In this document: positions 54,301-55,634 of the stretch, one piece after another
How positions within the stretch are numbered: position 1 is the first letter of the stretch
How the letters are laid out: every line of letters starts with the position of its first letter
Source: Watersipora subatra
Lineage: Eukaryota > Bryozoa > Gymnolaemata > Cheilostomatida > Watersiporidae
Direction of reading: 5' to 3'
Length of the DNA stretch: 64,000 nucleotides
Assembly: GCF_963576615.1 (NCBI RefSeq)
Contig: NC_088711.1
Span: forward strand, 4,588,001 to 4,652,000
The notes under the pieces: generated by a model
Databases searched by the model: none
Told to the model about the DNA's origin: nothing
What the model saw: the letters and a program-made list of their open reading frames with translations, nothing else
Translations under genes and position numbers: made by a program

Positions 54301-55634
54301 TTATAGGTTAAAACTCATCACATCACCTTACGATGACTTATACTGGAAATTAATATATATGTATTTTGTTTGTCAGCCTTTTGTCTACCGATCGCCTTCC
54401 AAAATTTGATGCCAAAATCTTTCCTGAAGTCTTAAAAAAGTCTTTGATATAACATTGCAACAAGATGACATGATAACAAGTGCAGATAACTCATCGCTAA
54501 AAACATCTGCCAACAGCATAATCATGACTTAACTAAGTTTTTGAATTACTTTCGCGGTTAGTAGTGGTTACGTTGTTCTTTTAGCCGCAGTCAATTATTG
54601 ATAAAGAGCAGCAGAACGACACTGAAGATATTATATAGAGAGCAAAACTCCAATTTTTTAAAATTGCAAAACTTATTTTGGTGTATGGAATTCCTTGCTA
54701 TACTCTGCGTCAGATGATTTATCATGTTCTTAATAAATTGCTTGCCTTTTTGTTTTTCAGCTTGTTTATATCAGTTCACAATTCTTACCTATTGAGGCAT
54801 TTTTATAAGCTTGAACTTGACGATTTTGGTAAGGAGCAGAGTGAAGACGCTGACTAGAAGGCTGGGCAGGAGAGTAAATACTTCGATATTCCGTAGTTGT
54901 AAATTCCCTCCTTTTAGGCTTGACTGGAGTGTAGGTGTTGTAGTACGCATCCCTTGAATAGGAGGGCTTGTATGTTGGTGCTACAAAAACACAAGAATCC
55001 TGCATAAACAGATGGGATGTGCAAGAAAACTAACAACATAACCTAATAAGTACACTTGAAGCACACTGATGTGTAATTGTGTTTCGAGGTCTAATGTAGT
55101 GTAACGATGTCTACGGAAATGGTGAGACGCTACCAAGAATCAAGGTCAATAATGATATTGCAATGGTGTTAAAGCTATCAGATTACAACAGCATAGGATT
55201 AACGGCTTTATTGGTTTCTAAGGACTATTGGCATATAAGCTATACAGGACCTCACGAATGTTCTTATCCTACAGTGTTGTAACCAAGCACATACCTGCAC
55301 GTTATTTAACACACACAAGCAATAAAATACATTTCTTACAAACAACCTGACTTTGCTTACCCTATATCATAACAAAGAATTTATGACTTAATGCTGGTAG
55401 GTGAAATAGTTTTAAAGAGAGCATACAGAACATCTTGTATTATAAGTAGCAATCGTTTAAGAATTCTATAGCTTAGATACCTGATCTAGGTCGTGACCTC
55501 ACAGCAGGTGGAGAAGCGTACTGATGAGTGGGTGGAGTAAAGTGAGTAGAAGCACCATTGTAAATACTATTTCTCAAGCAGAGCTGAACCCCAAGAGAAT
55601 CGGAGAGAGGCATGTAAGAGTCACCTGCCGCCAT
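5758..55634 (-). CDS. LOXHD1: LOXHD1-like protein, 17 tandem PLAT domains (44 coding exons, complete)
   Basis: Whole-gene entry; exons are listed separately. Joining 44 exons with GT-AG introns gives one open frame of 2,644 residues ending in TAA at 5758-5760; all 43 junction phases agree. After about 180 residues of low-complexity N-terminus there are 17 PLAT (lipoxygenase-homology beta-sandwich) domains, each recognised by a first strand ending in [11 protein letters not shown], a middle block FERG..D.F...DIG...KIRIGHDN, a GW(F/Y)L..V block and a final F.C.RWLA..EDDG.I.REL block. An array of PLAT domains and nothing else is diagnostic of LOXHD1; the vertebrate protein has 15 and is known to act at hair-cell stereocilia membranes. 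In invertebrates the role is not established; membrane/cytoskeleton tethering in ciliated or sensory cells is inference. Uncertain points: the exact 5' end, and donor choice in exons 20 and 31. Confidence 0.93.
6301..6435. repeat. TA microsatellite and AT-rich run
   Basis: Two (TA)n runs around 6303-6356 and an AT-only stretch to 6435. Last intron of the LOXHD1-like gene. Confidence 0.8.
6641..6838. repeat. 36-bp minisatellite, about 5 copies
   Basis: Unit like CACAGTACAGCTGCCTATGC + TTGCTATTGCCTGACC with small length changes (TGTCTCTGCCTGA variants). Short ORFs on both strands here are only the repeat translated. Confidence 0.8.
7506..9015 (-). mobile_element. Pogo/Tigger-like DNA transposon, internally decayed
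   Basis: Left end GGGGTAACGGGAGCACAGTG and right end CGCTGTGCCCCCGTTACCCC are inverted repeats; a TA dinucleotide flanks each side (7504-7505 and 9016-9017), as expected for Tc1/mariner-pogo insertion. About 1.5 kb, much shorter than an autonomous element, with a decayed transposase N-terminal fragment inside. Lies in the last intron of the LOXHD1-like gene. Confidence 0.8.
7925..8271 (-). pseudogene. Decayed pogo/Tigger transposase fragment (N-terminal DNA-binding region)
   Basis: Two frames are needed. First frame: [20 protein letters not shown] ... [11 protein letters not shown], resembling a pipsqueak/CENP-B type helix-turn-helix. After a frameshift: [20 protein letters not shown] ... 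[20 protein letters not shown], resembling the second helical domain of pogo-type transposases (YLL..S...YGL....R.LAYE.A......P..W..N..AG.DW), with the final W codon mutated to TGA. No DDE catalytic part is present. Confidence 0.7.
9137..9672. repeat. 54-bp minisatellite, 10 copies
   Basis: Unit starts ATGCCAACACCGGAACTAAC and ends GGGGTCCACTCTATATAA-AT. Starts at 9137, 9191, 9245, 9299, 9353, 9407, 9457, 9511, 9565, 9619; the sixth is 50 bp. As 54 is a multiple of 3 each copy stays open and reads [18 protein letters not shown], but the 50-bp copy breaks the frame. Confidence 0.93.
9843..10050 (-). repeat. Dispersed repeat family 'GTTGC-CAGGTATTAAAAA' copy 1
   Basis: Minus strand TGCCCTGTGTTGCACAAGTA, GTAAAAAAACAGCGTATAAA, CATTACCTGCTATATTACC. 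Matches copies at 58.9 and 59.3 kb (TCCCGG(T/C)GTTGC...GGTATTAAAAA). Likely a LINE/SINE 3' end; family not identified. Preceded by a SINE-tail-like fragment at 9675-9780 (CGCTATAACTGTACAAACGG on minus). Confidence 0.5.
10554..11301. repeat. 83-bp minisatellite, 9 copies, abutting exon 43 donor
   Basis: Units start TTTGCCGGTATAGCAAATGC at 10554 and then every 83 bp to 11218; the last unit ends about 5 bp from the donor of exon 43. Copies differ at only a few sites, so the array is young or homogenised. Confidence 0.93.
11308..11499 (-). CDS. LOXHD1: LOXHD1-like exon 43 (PLAT 17, first part)
   Basis: [57 protein letters not shown]. Acceptor ATTTTAG, donor GTAAGCAT; phase 1 to 1. The 83-bp repeat array starts only a few bases into the following 5.4-kb intron. 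Confidence 0.92.
11500..13130. other. Intron 42, unassigned repeats only
   Basis: Contains ACCGTATATGCTCATGTATA near 11719 and CTCATGTATAAGTCAACCCA near 12445, a motif type that recurs near 47015 (GTATTTACTTGTGTATAATC); perhaps ends of an old DNA element. A 30-bp duplication GGCCAAATGATTTTGGTCAT lies at 12520-12590. No exon recognised. Confidence 0.4.
13131..13322 (-). CDS. LOXHD1: LOXHD1-like exon 42 (PLAT 16, divergent last part)
   Basis: [44 protein letters not shown] retained, DDG turn lost. Acceptor CAAACCAG has a weak pyrimidine tract, so this is the least certain acceptor by sequence, but the phase fits. Donor GTATGTGA; phase 1 to 1. Confidence 0.82.
13895..14128 (-). CDS. LOXHD1: LOXHD1-like exon 41 (PLAT 16, divergent first part)
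   Basis: [61 protein letters not shown]-terminal part in which GAGTDANV is replaced by GEMMHNAW. Acceptor TTTACAG, donor GTGAGTCA; phase 1 to 1. Confidence 0.86.
14626..15502. mobile_element. TTAA-flanked foldback element (MITE) A
   Basis: Arms of about 200 bp are inverted copies (14626-14840 against about 15300-15502): both begin A(C/G)GTTGACTTGCAA and share ATTCACATTACAGTTATTT, TGTTGTGTTGTAGGTGCC and GCCGTAG.TTGGA. TTAA sits on both outer sides. No coding potential; in the intron between exons 40 and 41. Confidence 0.8.
15572..15951. repeat. 25-bp minisatellite, about 15 copies
   Basis: Unit TGAGTGTAGTCATC + (C/G)ATGTTATATT, with one recurring C/G variant. Just outside foldback element A. 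Confidence 0.92.
16406..16579 (-). CDS. LOXHD1: LOXHD1-like exon 40 (PLAT 15, last part)
   Basis: [40 protein letters not shown]. The split falls within the HDN-G-AW loop rather than after GWFL. Acceptor TTTCACAG, donor GTGAGTAA; phase 1 to 1. Confidence 0.9.
16771..17112. repeat. 29-bp minisatellite, about 12 copies, including exon 39 donor
   Basis: Unit TCATATTAAACCTACACTAA + CCCTTCTTG. On the minus strand each unit reads ATGACAAGAAGG-GTTAGTGT, nearly the exon 39 junction ATGACAACAAAG-GTTAGTGC; the last unit contains that junction. Confidence 0.92.
17113..17343 (-). CDS. LOXHD1: LOXHD1-like exon 39 (PLAT 15, first part)
   Basis: [56 protein letters not shown] and CRVWHDNKG. Acceptor TTTATAG; donor AAAG-GTTAGTGC lies inside the last unit of the 29-bp minisatellite that fills the next intron. 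Phase 1 to 1. Confidence 0.91.
17463..17595 (-). CDS. LOXHD1: LOXHD1-like exon 38 (PLAT 14, divergent last part)
   Basis: [38 protein letters not shown]. Aligns in position with the F.C.RWLA..EDDG block but has lost the Cys, Arg and the acidic DDG turn. Acceptor TACCCAG, donor GTATGTAG; phase 0 to 1. Confidence 0.85.
17975..18058. repeat. 21-bp repeat, about 4 copies
   Basis: Unit ATAAATACATTATTTGTAAA; about 55 bp downstream of the exon 37 donor in transcript direction. Confidence 0.75.
18115..18362 (-). CDS. LOXHD1: LOXHD1-like exon 37 (PLAT 14, first part)
   Basis: [55 protein letters not shown] and [18 protein letters not shown]. Acceptor ATTTTAG, donor GTAAGGAT; phase 1 to 0. Confidence 0.92.
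18693..18882 (-). CDS. LOXHD1: LOXHD1-like exon 36 (PLAT 13, last part)
   Basis: [40 protein letters not shown], then a Ser-rich linker. Acceptor TCTGCAG, donor GTGAGTGG; phase 0 to 1. Confidence 0.9.
19080..19285 (-). CDS. LOXHD1: LOXHD1-like exon 35 (PLAT 13, first part)
   Basis: [20 protein letters not shown] then [20 protein letters not shown] and [24 protein letters not shown] is replaced by GTESHAW, recalling the NAW of PLAT 16. Acceptor TGTTGTAG, donor GTGTGT; phase 1 to 0. Confidence 0.9.
19409..19577 (-). CDS. LOXHD1: LOXHD1-like exon 34 (Ser-rich linker between PLAT 12 and 13)
   Basis: [53 protein letters not shown]. Entirely Ser/Gly-rich, no PLAT strand; likely a flexible, phosphorylatable linker of about 56 residues. 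Acceptor CTTTCAG, donor GTAAGTTT; phase 0 to 1. Confidence 0.82.
19804..20205. mobile_element. TTAA-flanked foldback element (MITE) B
   Basis: Ends AGATGAACTTGCACAAAATT and, inverted, AGCTGGACTTACGCAAAATT; arms of about 165 bp include GGTGATCTGACTGCCAGGAT and its reverse complement. TTAA at 19800-19803 and 20206-20209. The ends resemble those of element A. Lies in the intron between exons 33 and 34. Confidence 0.78.
20706..20950. repeat. 22-bp minisatellite, 11 copies
   Basis: Unit GACAC(A/G)CTGGTAAGA(T/C)ATACAT. Open in all three minus frames because 22 bp shifts frame each unit; the resulting ORFs ([14 protein letters not shown] type) are artefacts. Confidence 0.92.
21463..21672 (-). CDS. 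LOXHD1: LOXHD1-like exon 33 (PLAT 12, last part)
   Basis: [57 protein letters not shown]. Acceptor CTTATAG, donor GTCAGTC; 70 codons, phase 0 both ends; lacks the intron at GWFL-V. Confidence 0.92.
22141..22295 (-). CDS. LOXHD1: LOXHD1-like exon 32 (PLAT 12, first part)
   Basis: [45 protein letters not shown]. Acceptor CTTTTAG, donor GTAAGATA; phase 1 to 0. Confidence 0.92.
22900..23492. repeat. 19-bp minisatellite, about 31 copies
   Basis: Unit GTACTAAC(A/G)ACTAGAGAGC. Central units carry CGACT and are nearly identical; edge units carry CAACT and are more varied, as expected when arrays homogenise from the centre. Intron between exons 31 and 32. Confidence 0.93.
24297..24390 (-). mobile_element. 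tRNA-like SINE head (copy 5)
   Basis: Minus strand: TTAGCTAAGTGATTGATTGG and ACAAGTTCAAATCCTGTAGA, spaced like A and B boxes of a tRNA. The tail lies at about 24180-24296 (AGACGGACAGACAAAAACC on plus is in the wrong orientation), so family membership is unsure. Confidence 0.4.
24622..24784 (-). CDS. LOXHD1: LOXHD1-like exon 31 (PLAT 11, last part)
   Basis: [30 protein letters not shown] and a Lys-rich linker [10 protein letters not shown]. Acceptor ATGGCAG. The end reads CTTGTGTGTAAGT: three overlapping GT sites; the GTAAGT site leaves phase 1, which exon 32 requires. Confidence 0.87.
25372..25505 (-). CDS. LOXHD1: LOXHD1-like exon 30 (PLAT 11, middle)
   Basis: [38 protein letters not shown]. 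Acceptor ATTGTAG, donor GTAAGACT; phase 1 to 0. Confidence 0.9.
25780..26035. repeat. Degenerate GGTTGAGGCTAA simple repeat
   Basis: Purine-rich, irregular hexamer-type repeat (AAGGTTGAGGCTAAGGTCAA and variants) ending right before exon 29's donor region at about 26040. Strong strand asymmetry. Confidence 0.7.
26099..26246 (-). CDS. LOXHD1: LOXHD1-like exon 29 (PLAT 11, first part)
   Basis: [45 protein letters not shown]. The usual GTDANV reads DTNADV. Acceptor TTTTCTAG, donor GTGAACC; phase 0 to 1. Confidence 0.88.
26562..26757. repeat. 20-bp degenerate minisatellite, about 10 copies
   Basis: Unit AGCCTGCACATACAGTCAA with GTGTACAGTC variants. Begins 58 bp into the intron after exon 28. Confidence 0.85.
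26816..27014 (-). CDS. LOXHD1: LOXHD1-like exon 28 (PLAT 10 end, PLAT 11 first strand)
   Basis: [40 protein letters not shown], then IRYE opening PLAT 11. There is no intron at the GWFL-V position. Exit intron is phase 0 just inside the next domain, as in exon 10. Acceptor TTCTAG, donor GTGAGG. Confidence 0.9.
27634..27745 (-). CDS. LOXHD1: LOXHD1-like exon 27 (PLAT 10, middle)
   Basis: [38 protein letters not shown]. Acceptor ATTTCAG, donor GTACAAG; phase 1 to 2. Confidence 0.9.
28001..28250. repeat. 103-bp tandem repeat, about 2.4 copies
   Basis: TAACTGGCTGGCACCTCATG starts at 28001, 28104 and 28207. Part of the unit (ATGGCAGATAATTGATACAA) also occurs alone at about 27207. Confidence 0.85.
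28366..28971. repeat. 14-bp satellite, about 43 copies
   Basis: Unit CACAGGCTCAGTCT, nearly perfect, with one 15-bp copy near 28550 and one CATGCTC variant near 28765. Fourteen bases rotate the frame, so three peptide phases cycle every 42 bp; not a gene. Confidence 0.95.
29000..30040. other. Intron 26 interior, nothing recognised
   Basis: Unique AT-rich sequence between the 14-bp satellite and SINE copy 1. No conserved frame or splice-bounded ORF that fits the PLAT gene. Confidence 0.5.
30045..30215 (+). mobile_element. tRNA-derived SINE copy 1
   Basis: A-box-like TAGCCTTGTGGTTAAACGC and B-box-like GTGAGTTCAAATCC at about 30050-30115, then the family tail TTTATTGCTATAACTGGACA, GACAAACAAACATTGAGATT and TATATA. 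The tRNA part is too divergent for a functional tRNA. Confidence 0.7.
30297..30773. repeat. 28-bp minisatellite, about 17 copies
   Basis: Unit ATAAGGTAGTTGTGATAGTG + CTCTCAGA, with variants GGATGAGG, CATAATAAG and TTAGAAT. Same intron as the 14-bp satellite. Confidence 0.93.
31227..31331 (-). CDS. LOXHD1: LOXHD1-like exon 26 (PLAT 10, first part)
   Basis: [20 protein letters not shown] then [13 protein letters not shown]. Acceptor TGTGGCAG, donor GTGAGAAC; 105 bp, phase 1 to 1. Followed by a 3.5-kb intron, the home of two large tandem arrays. Confidence 0.9.
32039..32216 (-). CDS. LOXHD1: LOXHD1-like exon 25 (PLAT 9, last part)
   Basis: [35 protein letters not shown] and a linker ending VALETK. 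Acceptor AATTTAG, donor GTACTTG; phase 0 to 1. Confidence 0.9.
32836..33005 (+). mobile_element. tRNA-derived SINE copy 2
   Basis: Same order as copy 1: TAGCTTAATGGGTTGGCTCG, GGTTCTGAATTCAAAGCC, TTTATCGCTATAACTGGACA, GACAAACACTGAGATTTATA and a TATATA tail. Lies just before the 18-bp satellite. Confidence 0.7.
33112..34361. repeat. 18-bp satellite, about 69 copies (1.25 kb)
   Basis: Unit AGTACTAGTAATAATAAT with AGTGCT, AATAGTAG and AGTAAT variants that recur in blocks, suggesting higher-order repeats. Because 18 is a multiple of three and no stop arises, it is open on both strands in several frames for over 400 codons (NNNSTS, LLLLLV and similar); these are not genes. Flanked by SINE copy 2 and exon 24. 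Confidence 0.95.
34465..34572 (-). CDS. LOXHD1: LOXHD1-like exon 24 (PLAT 9, middle)
   Basis: [20 protein letters not shown] then [16 protein letters not shown]. Acceptor TTTTTTAG, donor GTATGAAC; 36 codons, phase 0 both ends. The 1.25-kb 18-bp satellite begins about 100 bp into the following intron. Confidence 0.9.
34677..34828 (-). CDS. LOXHD1: LOXHD1-like exon 23 (PLAT 9, first part)
   Basis: [45 protein letters not shown]. Acceptor CTTTTAG, donor GTAGGAAT; phase 1 to 0. Confidence 0.9.
34962..35243 (-). CDS. LOXHD1: LOXHD1-like exon 22 (end of insertion, PLAT 8 last part)
   Basis: [30 protein letters not shown], then a Glu-rich segment and [20 protein letters not shown], which closes PLAT 8. 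The insertion between the GWFL and CKRWL blocks totals about 140 residues. Acceptor TTTTGCAG, donor GTAAGAAC; phase 1 both ends. Confidence 0.9.
36029..36165 (-). CDS. LOXHD1: LOXHD1-like exon 21 (insertion inside PLAT 8)
   Basis: [20 protein letters not shown], then [14 protein letters not shown] and [10 protein letters not shown]. Acidic then RS-rich, with likely proline-directed and basophilic kinase sites. No PLAT signature. Acceptor CTTGTAG, donor GTAAAATG; phase 2 to 1. Not divisible by three (137 bp), so skipping alone would break the frame. Confidence 0.82.
36417..36649 (-). CDS. LOXHD1: LOXHD1-like exon 20 (PLAT 8 middle, start of insertion)
   Basis: [20 protein letters not shown] then [11 protein letters not shown], after which a Lys/Arg/Ser-rich tail begins ([16 protein letters not shown]). 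Acceptor TTTCTTAG. Donor region reads GATGTGTAAGTG, offering two GT sites 2 bp apart; only use of the GTAAGT site (phase 2) keeps frame with exon 21. Confidence 0.88.
37318..37690. repeat. 60-bp minisatellite with 120-bp higher-order period
   Basis: Unit around CTATACAATAAACACACCCC + TACTTAACCACCACTCTGTAACACAC; alternate copies differ in TTCAGATCA / TTCAGTTTA, giving a 120-bp period. Cytosine-rich strand is plus. Confidence 0.88.
38005..38100 (+). mobile_element. Partial copy of foldback element B
   Basis: TTAGGTGATCTGACTGCCAAGATGTTTCA matches the arm of the element at 19.8 kb in sequence order and spacing. I do not see the matching inverted arm, so this is a fragment or a rearranged copy. 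(Motif is described in two overlapping parts: GGTGATCTGACTGCCAAG and CTGCCAAGATGTTTCA.). Confidence 0.5.
38617..38777 (-). CDS. LOXHD1: LOXHD1-like exon 19 (PLAT 8, first part)
   Basis: [48 protein letters not shown]. Acceptor CATATTTAG, donor GTACTACT; phase 1 to 0. Confidence 0.9.
39288..39480 (-). CDS. LOXHD1: LOXHD1-like exon 18 (PLAT 7, last part)
   Basis: [20 protein letters not shown], then [20 protein letters not shown]. The usual Cys of F.C.RWL is Met here. Acceptor GCTTTAG, donor GTATGT; phase 0 to 1. Confidence 0.88.
39686..39955. repeat. 12-bp minisatellite (ACTAGTGACAGT)
   Basis: About 20 variable copies; many CTAGT palindromic cores like those in the 18-bp satellite. Intron between exons 17 and 18. 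Confidence 0.85.
40440..40559 (-). CDS. LOXHD1: LOXHD1-like exon 17 (PLAT 7, middle)
   Basis: [20 protein letters not shown] then [19 protein letters not shown]. Joins exon 16 as AHLK-IFG. Acceptor GTTTAG, donor GTACTGC; 40 codons, phase 0 both ends. Too short and start-less to be seen by a plain ORF scan. Confidence 0.9.
40843..41185. repeat. 13-14-bp minisatellite (ATATAACACACCAG)
   Basis: About 24 variable copies. The same motif forms the inner arms of the palindrome at 41310-41646, once in each orientation. Confidence 0.88.
41310..41646. repeat. 337-bp palindrome (foldback)
   Basis: Left arm GCCTGGGTAACACCTCCTGG...; right arm is its reverse complement ending ...CCAGGAGGTGTTACCCAGGC. Arms of about 155 bp agree almost base for base apart from one extra repeat unit on the left; the core around 41470-41500 is TAGTACATTATATCCTAG. 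Inner arms carry the ATATAACACACCAG repeat in opposite orientation. In the intron between exons 16 and 17. Confidence 0.85.
41744..42049 (-). CDS. LOXHD1: LOXHD1-like exon 16 (PLAT 6 end fused to PLAT 7 start)
   Basis: Largest PLAT exon. [34 protein letters not shown] and [20 protein letters not shown] finish PLAT 6; without an intron it runs into [20 protein letters not shown] of PLAT 7. Both the GWFL-V intron and the domain-boundary intron are missing here. Acceptor ATTCCAG, donor GTAGAGAC; phase 0 both ends. Confidence 0.92.
42345..42502 (-). CDS. LOXHD1: LOXHD1-like exon 15 (PLAT 6, first part)
   Basis: [38 protein letters not shown] and NMNKFERGR. Acceptor ACTTTAG, donor GTAAGTTG; phase 1 to 0. 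A 32-bp repeat array starts about 27 bp upstream of the acceptor, inside the branch-point zone. Confidence 0.9.
42530..42790. repeat. 32-bp minisatellite, 8 copies, next to exon 15 acceptor
   Basis: Unit TTGACTAATGAGTAGTGTTG + TATCTGATTCAA. Begins about 27 bp upstream (in transcript sense) of the exon 15 acceptor, so it supplies the branch-point region. Confidence 0.9.
43115..43250 (-). CDS. LOXHD1: LOXHD1-like exon 14 (PLAT 5, last part)
   Basis: [20 protein letters not shown] then [13 protein letters not shown] and a Pro/Gly linker. Acceptor TATGCAG, donor GTAAGTGA; phase 0 to 1. The intron starts with three copies of a GTGACCA-containing decamer. Confidence 0.9.
43540..43642. repeat. 16-bp repeat, about 6 copies, next to exon 13 donor
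   Basis: Unit GTAAGTGTTATGCTTG. Ends about 11 bp from the donor of exon 13. Confidence 0.85.
43654..43901 (-). CDS. LOXHD1: LOXHD1-like exon 13 (PLAT 5, first part)
   Basis: [40 protein letters not shown] and [17 protein letters not shown]. Acceptor TTTTACAG, donor GTCTCGCC (a weak donor), phase 1 to 0. A 16-bp repeat array begins about 12 bp into the following intron. Confidence 0.9.
44041..44288. repeat. 24-bp minisatellite, 10 copies
   Basis: Unit CAGGTGCTGTCAGTAACAGA + TATG. Multiple of three, so it is open on the minus strand ([12 protein letters not shown] peptide, and LLLTAPIC in another frame); not coding. Intron between exons 12 and 13. Confidence 0.92.
44463..44598 (-). CDS. LOXHD1: LOXHD1-like exon 12 (PLAT 4, last part)
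   Basis: [33 protein letters not shown], then a basic linker VSLRKQKEK. Acceptor TCTGACAG, donor GTAAGTCAG; phase 0 to 1. Confidence 0.9.
44792..45025 (-). CDS. LOXHD1: LOXHD1-like exon 11 (PLAT 4, first part)
   Basis: [20 protein letters not shown], a Gly/Lys loop, [18 protein letters not shown] and [25 protein letters not shown]-type like PLAT 1. Acceptor TTGACAG, donor GTTTGTAT; phase 0 both ends. Confidence 0.92.
45301..45453 (-). CDS. LOXHD1: LOXHD1-like exon 10 (PLAT 3 end, PLAT 4 first strand)
   Basis: [20 protein letters not shown] then [13 protein letters not shown] closes PLAT 3; the exon continues to VPYIVQ, the start of PLAT 4. The domain boundary intron is therefore shifted a few codons into PLAT 4 and is in phase 0, as also in PLAT 11. 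Acceptor TACGCAG, donor GTATGG. Confidence 0.9.
45834..46671. mobile_element. TTAA-flanked foldback element C
   Basis: Left end ACCTGAATGTCATGTTGGGC, right end inverted AGGTCATGTCGGGCCATG; both continue with GTGAAACAATC.GTTAAC and an AGACTCTGCTTA-type stretch. TTAA at 45830-45833 and 46672-46675. The right arm has three copies of a roughly 40-bp GTTAACAGATTGTTTCACAC unit. Between exons 9 and 10. Confidence 0.65.
46738..46840 (-). CDS. LOXHD1: LOXHD1-like exon 9 (PLAT 3, middle)
   Basis: [20 protein letters not shown] followed by [14 protein letters not shown]. Acceptor TCTTACAG, donor GTAGTG; phase 2 to 0. Contains two Cys not usual in the block. Confidence 0.9.
48235..48379 (-). CDS. LOXHD1: LOXHD1-like exon 8 (PLAT 3, first part)
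   Basis: [20 protein letters not shown], then [18 protein letters not shown] and NNFEKGA. Acceptor TTACAG, donor GTAAGTGC; phase 1 to 2. PLAT 3 is the only one split 2 at the FE(R/K)G position in phase 2. Confidence 0.9.
48915..49165. repeat. Dispersed 250-bp repeat, copy 1
   Basis: Shares about 250 bp at roughly 90% with 52462-52715: ...GTTAGTTGTTTATTTTTCCT, AATAATAGCAGAGTACTGAT, CCAGCTGTAAATAGAATAGA, CACTTTTATATTGACAACTC. No coding sequence or clear terminal repeats; a transposon remnant or segmental duplicate. Confidence 0.65.
49650..49785 (-). CDS. LOXHD1: LOXHD1-like exon 7 (PLAT 2, second part)
   Basis: [20 protein letters not shown] then [14 protein letters not shown]: the last strands of PLAT 2. 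Acceptor CTTGCAG, donor GTTAGT; phase 0 to 1. Confidence 0.9.
50296..50470 (-). mobile_element. tRNA-derived SINE copy 3
   Basis: On the minus strand: ATCGCTTAGTGTATTGAATA, GGTTCTGAGTTCAAATCCAG (B box), AACTGGACACACGG, AAACACTGATATTTATATAT. Same family as the copies at 30.0, 32.8 and 59.1 kb; intron between exons 6 and 7. Confidence 0.7.
50850..51011 (+). other. Isolated 53-codon ORF, unidentified
   Basis: ATG to TAG on plus, opposite to the host intron: [20 protein letters not shown] then a polar tail. Hydrophobic first half and a GC content above its surroundings make it look less random than neighbours, but I recognise no family. Could be a retrogene or transposon fragment, or chance. Confidence 0.2.
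51312..51556 (-). CDS. LOXHD1: LOXHD1-like exon 6 (PLAT 2, first part)
   Basis: [20 protein letters not shown] through [20 protein letters not shown] to the [20 protein letters not shown] block. Textbook PLAT N-terminal two thirds. Acceptor CTAATGTAG, donor GTGAGTC, phase 1 to 0; residues about 332-413. Confidence 0.92.
52120..52285 (-). CDS. LOXHD1: LOXHD1-like exon 5 (PLAT 1, second part)
   Basis: Continues ITLE into [17 protein letters not shown] and [19 protein letters not shown], a divergent form of the C-terminal F.C.RWL block. Acceptor TTTTTAG, donor ACAG-GTGACC, phase 0 to 1. The phase-1 exit matches the boundary seen after most PLAT domains. Confidence 0.85.
52462..52715. repeat. 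Dispersed 250-bp repeat, copy 2
   Basis: Same orientation as copy 1 at 48.9 kb. A third, truncated copy (CCAGCTGTAAATAGAATAGA to GTGTATATAGCC) at 41268-41311 stops where the 337-bp palindrome begins. Confidence 0.65.
53243..53596 (-). CDS. LOXHD1: LOXHD1-like exon 4 (PLAT 1, first part)
   Basis: Basic linker, then [20 protein letters not shown] and a Lys/Ser-rich loop, [20 protein letters not shown] at the end. PLAT 1 is of the GTSARV type rather than GTDANV. Acceptor GTTCGTAG; donor GTACTAGAG; phase 0 at both ends. Residues about 159-276. Confidence 0.85.
53600..54052. other. Intron 3, nothing recognised
   Basis: Contains a 68-codon plus-strand ORF with hydrophobic end but no domain; treated as chance. 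Confidence 0.4.
54053..54180 (-). CDS. LOXHD1: LOXHD1-like exon 3 ([13 protein letters not shown] motif)
   Basis: Acceptor CTTGCAG, donor GTACGC; phase 1 to 0. After a Gly-rich stretch it encodes [21 protein letters not shown]-x-x-L-x-D-P-H-L-x-x-Y-F motif is, from memory, found near the N-terminus of some cilium-associated proteins such as ERICH3; this likeness is a suggestion only. Confidence 0.7.
54789..54980 (-). CDS. LOXHD1: LOXHD1-like exon 2 (Tyr/Pro/Arg-rich N-terminal region)
   Basis: Acceptor TTTTTGTAG, donor GTAAGAAT, phase 1 to phase 1. Encodes 64 residues rich in Tyr, Pro, Ser and Arg (for example [12 protein letters not shown]), predicted to be unstructured. Not a PLAT domain; assigned to the gene by strand, order and matching phase. 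Confidence 0.7.
   Translation of the reverse strand, partial: HQHTSPPIQGMRTTTPTLQSSLKGGNLQLRNIEVFTLLPSLLVSVFTLLLTKIVKFKLIKMPQ
55481..55634 (-). CDS. LOXHD1: LOXHD1-like exon 1 (start codon, disordered N-terminus)
   Basis: Starts with ATG GCG GCA ([12 protein letters not shown]). The ATG lies directly after an acceptor-like ACAG, so a 5' UTR intron, or further upstream coding exons, are possible. Pro/Ser/His-rich, no domain. Ends in phase 1 at a GTATCT donor and joins exon 2 as SG-APTYKP. Confidence 0.65.
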
